DNA of 16,906 bases from DASXMX01 sp036794395 (GTDB lineage Bacteria; Planctomycetota; Phycisphaerae; Tepidisphaerales; Tepidisphaeraceae). The stretch's first letter is position 1. Each line of letters begins with the position of its first letter. A model generated the notes under the pieces. That model worked only from the letters and a program-made list of their open reading frames with translations. It was not told where the DNA came from and did no database searches. The DNA lies in contig DAIRGS010000154.1 in assembly GCA_036794395.1 (NCBI GenBank), positions 1-16,906 on the forward strand, in the 5' to 3' direction. The translations under genes were made by a program, and so were the position numbers. Positions 14,177 through 16,906 of this stretch are shown here, piece by piece.

Positions 14177-16671
14177 TTTGAGTGTCCGCAATATGCTCGC
14201 CACATCATTCTTAAGGCATCCTCAAAATCACGGGCGAAGCGTGGGGCGTCCATCAGTGGCGAAATCAGCATGCGCGATCGAAGTGAAGTACGAAGGTCAA
14301 TAAGGCGTGCACGATCGGCGACCAGCTCGATAGCGGCTTGAACGTACTGATCCAATGAATGGCCGACCAGTTCTGCCAGACCGATGTTAGATAGGATGCT
14401 GAACCCGCCCCGGGAGACGGCGGTTCTACCTTTTAGAGTGATGACGGGCACGCCCATCCAGAGGGCATCGCAGGTGGTGGTTCCGCCGGGGTAGGGGAAG
14501 GGATCGAGGGCGATATCTATCTGGTTGTAGAGTTTGAAGTAATCCTCGCCGGACACGCGCGGTGAAAATTGGATGCGGTGCGGCTCAACACCGGCCTGCT
14601 GGAACAACTCGGTCACCCGATGACGATGACTGCCCTCGCGACAATACAAGACGAGCCGCGACCCACTCACTGAACCGAGGATACGGCCCCAGGTGGCAAT
14701 GGCAACGGGGGTTACTTTTGAGAAGCTGTTAAGGCAGCCGAACGTTATTGACCCGAATTGCGCAACGGGGGATGGGCCGACTTCGCCGGCCTCTGGCGGA
14801 GCGCGGTAGCACCAATAGGTGTGCGGAAGTCTTACGGATTTTTCGGTGTAGAACGCGTCACTGGATTCGGGTGTCGGCGTGGAACCTTCCGGTGGAGGGT
14901 CGAGGAAAGGATCGGTCAGGCGGTAGTCAATTGCATCTACTCCGGTTGTGCTGCAATAGGCGAGATAAGTGGCCTGCACGGGAGCGGGCTTTCGAGCGAA
15001 CACGGTCAGCCGGCTGTCTTTGGTGTGCATGGTGAGGTCGATCAGGATGTCGATCTGATCTTTTCTGATCAGCTCGGCCATTTGCTCGTCTGATGTTCCA
15101 AGCGTTCTTCGCCATACATTCGCAGCGGATTCCAGCGCTTCGGCGACCCAATCTTTGCGCCGGCCATCGGAATAGCAGAAGATCTCGAACTTCGAATGAT
15201 CGTGATTCAGCATTAGCGGGAGCAAAAACCGGCCGACCGGGTGCTCATTAAAATCCGGGGATACATAGCCTATTTTCAGGCGTCTTTCCGGAGAGCGATC
15301 GTTGGAATGCGCGAGAGAGGATGCCAGGGGTTTGGCAAAGCGCTCGCCCCACTTGCGGTGTTCCTCCCAAAGTTCTTTCGGGCCGTAATCGGGATGGGCA
15401 TGGAGCGCGAACAGGAGATTGCCCAGGAGCCATGGGTGGTTCGATGAATCCGCGGCGGAGCGATAGATGGCAATGGCGTCGTCGAGGCGGCCGGTGTCTT
15501 TGAGGCAATTGGCAAGATTATTCTGGCCGTACGCGAAGTCTGGCTTGATCGCCACGGCCCGGCGATAGGAGGCCAAGGCTTCATCGGGATTGCCAAGCTC
15601 TTCGTAGGCCAAGCCGATGTTATTTAAGGCCTCGGCGTAATTGGGGCGAATTGATAGTGCATGCTTAAGCGCGGCCACCGCCTCGGACATCCGCCCTGCC
15701 GCATGGAGCGTGATTCCCAGATTGTTGTGCGCTTCGGCATATTGTGGGTTGTGAGTAATCGCCTCCTGATACGCAGCGATCGATTCGTCCACCGCCCCCT
15801 TTTCGTACAGGGCGATTCCCAGACTGCTGTAGGCATCAGCGTAAGTTGGACGAATTCGGACGGCGTTTCGAAACGCATCGATTGCAGGATCAATATCGAG
15901 TTTCTTCTTGAATGCCATGCCGATGCCATACCAGGCCTCGGCGGCATCGGAGCGGAAGGCGAGCGCCTGACGATACGCGGCAAGTGCTTCGTCAAGACGA
16001 TCGGTTTCCTGAAGCACGTGGCCGAGGCCGATAAAGCCGTCGGGATTTTGCGGTCGGGCCTTGATGGCTCGGCGATAGGCGTCTTCGGCTTCTGTGGGGC
16101 GATTGGCTTCCTTGAGCGCGTGGCCGAGGTTGATTTGGGCCTCGATAAAGTCTGGCCGGAGTTCAACGGCGCGACGATAGCTTTCGATCGCGCCGGCAAG
16201 ATCGCCCTTCTTCCGCAGCGCGTTGCCGAGATTGCTCATGAGTTCTGGAGCCGCGGGCTTTAGCGCCAGCGCCTGGCGATAGGCTAAAATCGCTTCGCTG
16301 ATTTCACCTTTGGCCAGTAGAACATTCCCAAGATTTCCATGGGTTTCCGGTGAATGGGGCCGGAGCGTGATTGCTTTTCGAACCGCGGCAACCGCGTCAT
16401 CCACACGGCCCAGGCCCGCCAGCACGGAGCCGAGATTGCTGTAGAAGTCGGGATTGTTGGGATCGACGGTGATCGCGCGTTGAAGCATCTCCGCCGCCAA
16501 AGGGTGCTGGCCGGTTTCGTAGTAGAGGCGGGCGAGCAGTTGGAGTGCCGCGATGTTGCGCGCATCAACCGTGAGGATCTGCTGGTAAATCGATTGGGCC
16601 TGAGCCGCCTGACCGGCGCGCTGATGCTGCTGAGCGAGATCGAGGGCTTGCTGGAGAGTCATTGCGGGCAT
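14173..16671 (-). CDS. 12-TPR protein with GT41 (OGT/SPINDLY-like) glycosyltransferase domain
   Basis: An 832-residue protein. Residues about 5-412 are twelve consecutive TPRs, each exactly 34 residues (pattern NLGxxLxxxGRxDEAIxAYRxAIxLxP). The catalytic part starts near 466 with KIGYVSPDFNEHPVGRFLLP, where the His of the NEHP segment matches the conserved catalytic-region His of O-GlcNAc transferases. It continues through IDILIDLTMHT, APVQATYLAYCSTTG, FGCLNSFSKVTP, then LDPFPYPGGTTTCDALWMGVPVITLKG, the nucleotide-sugar site. GT41 enzymes add sugar to Ser/Thr, usually cytosolic, with TPRs choosing the protein. The target and sugar are unknown here. The start is ATG 16671, with a second ATG at 16662; neither has a ribosome-binding site. 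Confidence 0.93.
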   Translation of the reverse strand: MPAMTLQQALDLAQQHQRAGQAAQAQSIYQQILTVDARNIAALQLLARLYYETGQHPLAAEMLQRAITVDPNNPDFYSNLGSVLAGLGRVDDAVAAVRKAITLRPHSPETHGNLGNVLLAKGEISEAILAYRQALALKPAAPELMSNLGNALRKKGDLAGAIESYRRAVELRPDFIEAQINLGHALKEANRPTEAEDAYRRAIKARPQNPDGFIGLGHVLQETDRLDEALAAYRQALAFRSDAAEAWYGIGMAFKKKLDIDPAIDAFRNAVRIRPTYADAYSSLGIALYEKGAVDESIAAYQEAITHNPQYAEAHNNLGITLHAAGRMSEAVAALKHALSIRPNYAEALNNIGLAYEELGNPDEALASYRRAVAIKPDFAYGQNNLANCLKDTGRLDDAIAIYRSAADSSNHPWLLGNLLFALHAHPDYGPKELWEEHRKWGERFAKPLASSLAHSNDRSPERRLKIGYVSPDFNEHPVGRFLLPLMLNHDHSKFEIFCYSDGRRKDWVAEALESAANVWRRTLGTSDEQMAELIRKDQIDILIDLTMHTKDSRLTVFARKPAPVQATYLAYCSTTGVDAIDYRLTDPFLDPPPEGSTPTPESSDAFYTEKSVRLPHTYWCYRAPPEAGEVGPSPVAQFGSITFGCLNSFSKVTPVAIATWGRILGSVSGSRLVLYCREGSHRHRVTELFQQAGVEPHRIQFSPRVSGEDYFKLYNQIDIALDPFPYPGGTTTCDALWMGVPVITLKGRTAVSRGGFSILSNIGLAELVGHSLDQYVQAAIELVADRARLIDLRTSLRSRMLISPLMDAPRFARDFEDALRMMWRAYCGHSK

Positions 16672-16827
16672 TGGAAGAAATCATAGCGGGGAGGGCGGGG
16701 GAAAGCTGAATGCTGATTAACGAGTATAGGTTGCTGAGGGTCCGTAACACTTTAGGCGGTCTTCTTCTCCCTCCACCGGTACGCCGCTTGTCATTACCCA
16801 CAAGTTTTTTATCGTGGATGGATGCTC
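16672..16827. promoter_or_regulatory. Upstream region of the GT41 gene
   Basis: On the minus strand TATACT (16728-16723) is a fair -10 hexamer 52 nt before the start codon, but no matching -35 is seen. Nothing else is recognisable in this stretch. Confidence 0.25.
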
Positions 16828-16853
16828 AAAAAAACTAGGTCGGCAAAGCCGGC
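16828..16853 (-). terminator. Intrinsic terminator of a minus-strand gene beyond the window
   Basis: On the minus strand GCCGGC-TTT-GCCGAC (16853-16839; six pairs, one wobble) is followed by CTAG and seven T residues (16834-16828). The gene it ends must lie to the right of 16906. It isolates the GT41 gene from upstream transcription. Confidence 0.65.
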
Positions 16854-16906
16854 TTGAGAGGCTCAGCCAAACCCGTCCTGCGCCCGTTGTAGTCGGTAGG
16901 AGACCA

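Noticed and set aside
14748..15093. Plus-strand frames of about 100 codons within the GT41 gene
   Set aside because: Antisense shadows of a clearly conserved catalytic domain.
14173..16671. The roughly 102-bp DNA periodicity as a tandem-repeat or CRISPR-like array
   Set aside because: It is the coding periodicity of twelve 34-residue TPRs, and the units differ by many substitutions.

Overview
The window is chromosomal DNA from a free-living, moderately high-GC Gram-negative-type bacterium. Three predicted lipoproteins or exported proteins, an ECF42-type sigma factor with DGPF proteins, a 12-TPR GT41 glycosyltransferase and a bufferin-type RiPP locus fit Planctomycetota (Phycisphaerae-like) best, with Acidobacteriota as an alternative. 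This placement is inference from gene content; no rRNA or other phylogenetic marker is present. I see no tRNA, rRNA, CRISPR array, transposase or phage gene.

Region 1 (1-3312) holds one arm of an intergenic repeat, then two minus-strand genes: an APC permease fused to a C-terminal universal-stress (USP) domain, and a YpdA-type FAD/NAD(P) disulfide reductase-like protein that lacks the cysteine expected in its GxGPxG loop.

Region 2 (3313-8675) is the most interesting part. A 91-residue exported peptide carries two copies of CKGxNxCKGxGGC, which matches a BufA2-type bufferin precursor, and has its own intrinsic terminator. About 3 kb downstream on the same strand are an MNIO/DUF692 oxidase (BufB-like) and a DUF2063 partner (BufC-like) that overlap by 8 nt. 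Between precursor and enzymes lie a lipoprotein with a WCHWC thioredoxin/DUF255 domain and YyaL-like helical domain, and a convergent lipoprotein metallopeptidase. I read this as a split copper/thiol RiPP system with a possible envelope thiol-redox protein and protease embedded in it.

Region 3 (8666-13582) is all minus strand. In transcription order it holds a DGPF/YciI protein, an SRPBCC protein, a second DGPF/YciI protein, an ECF42-type sigma factor with a C-terminal helical extension, and a K+-channel-like membrane protein. The first yciI gene has a highly structured 5' region with a cluster of TGTCGA motifs, which as I recall is the reported ECF42 -35 element. A 328-bp two-armed repeat sits between the first yciI gene and the SRPBCC gene, and a (CAGATTT)n heptad microsatellite lies between SRPBCC and the second yciI.

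Region 4 (13583-16906) is a two-gene unit: a protein with 12 TPRs and a GT41 (OGT/SPINDLY-like) domain, overlapping by ATGA with a Maf nucleotide pyrophosphatase. Upstream of it is a terminator belonging to a minus-strand gene that starts beyond the window.
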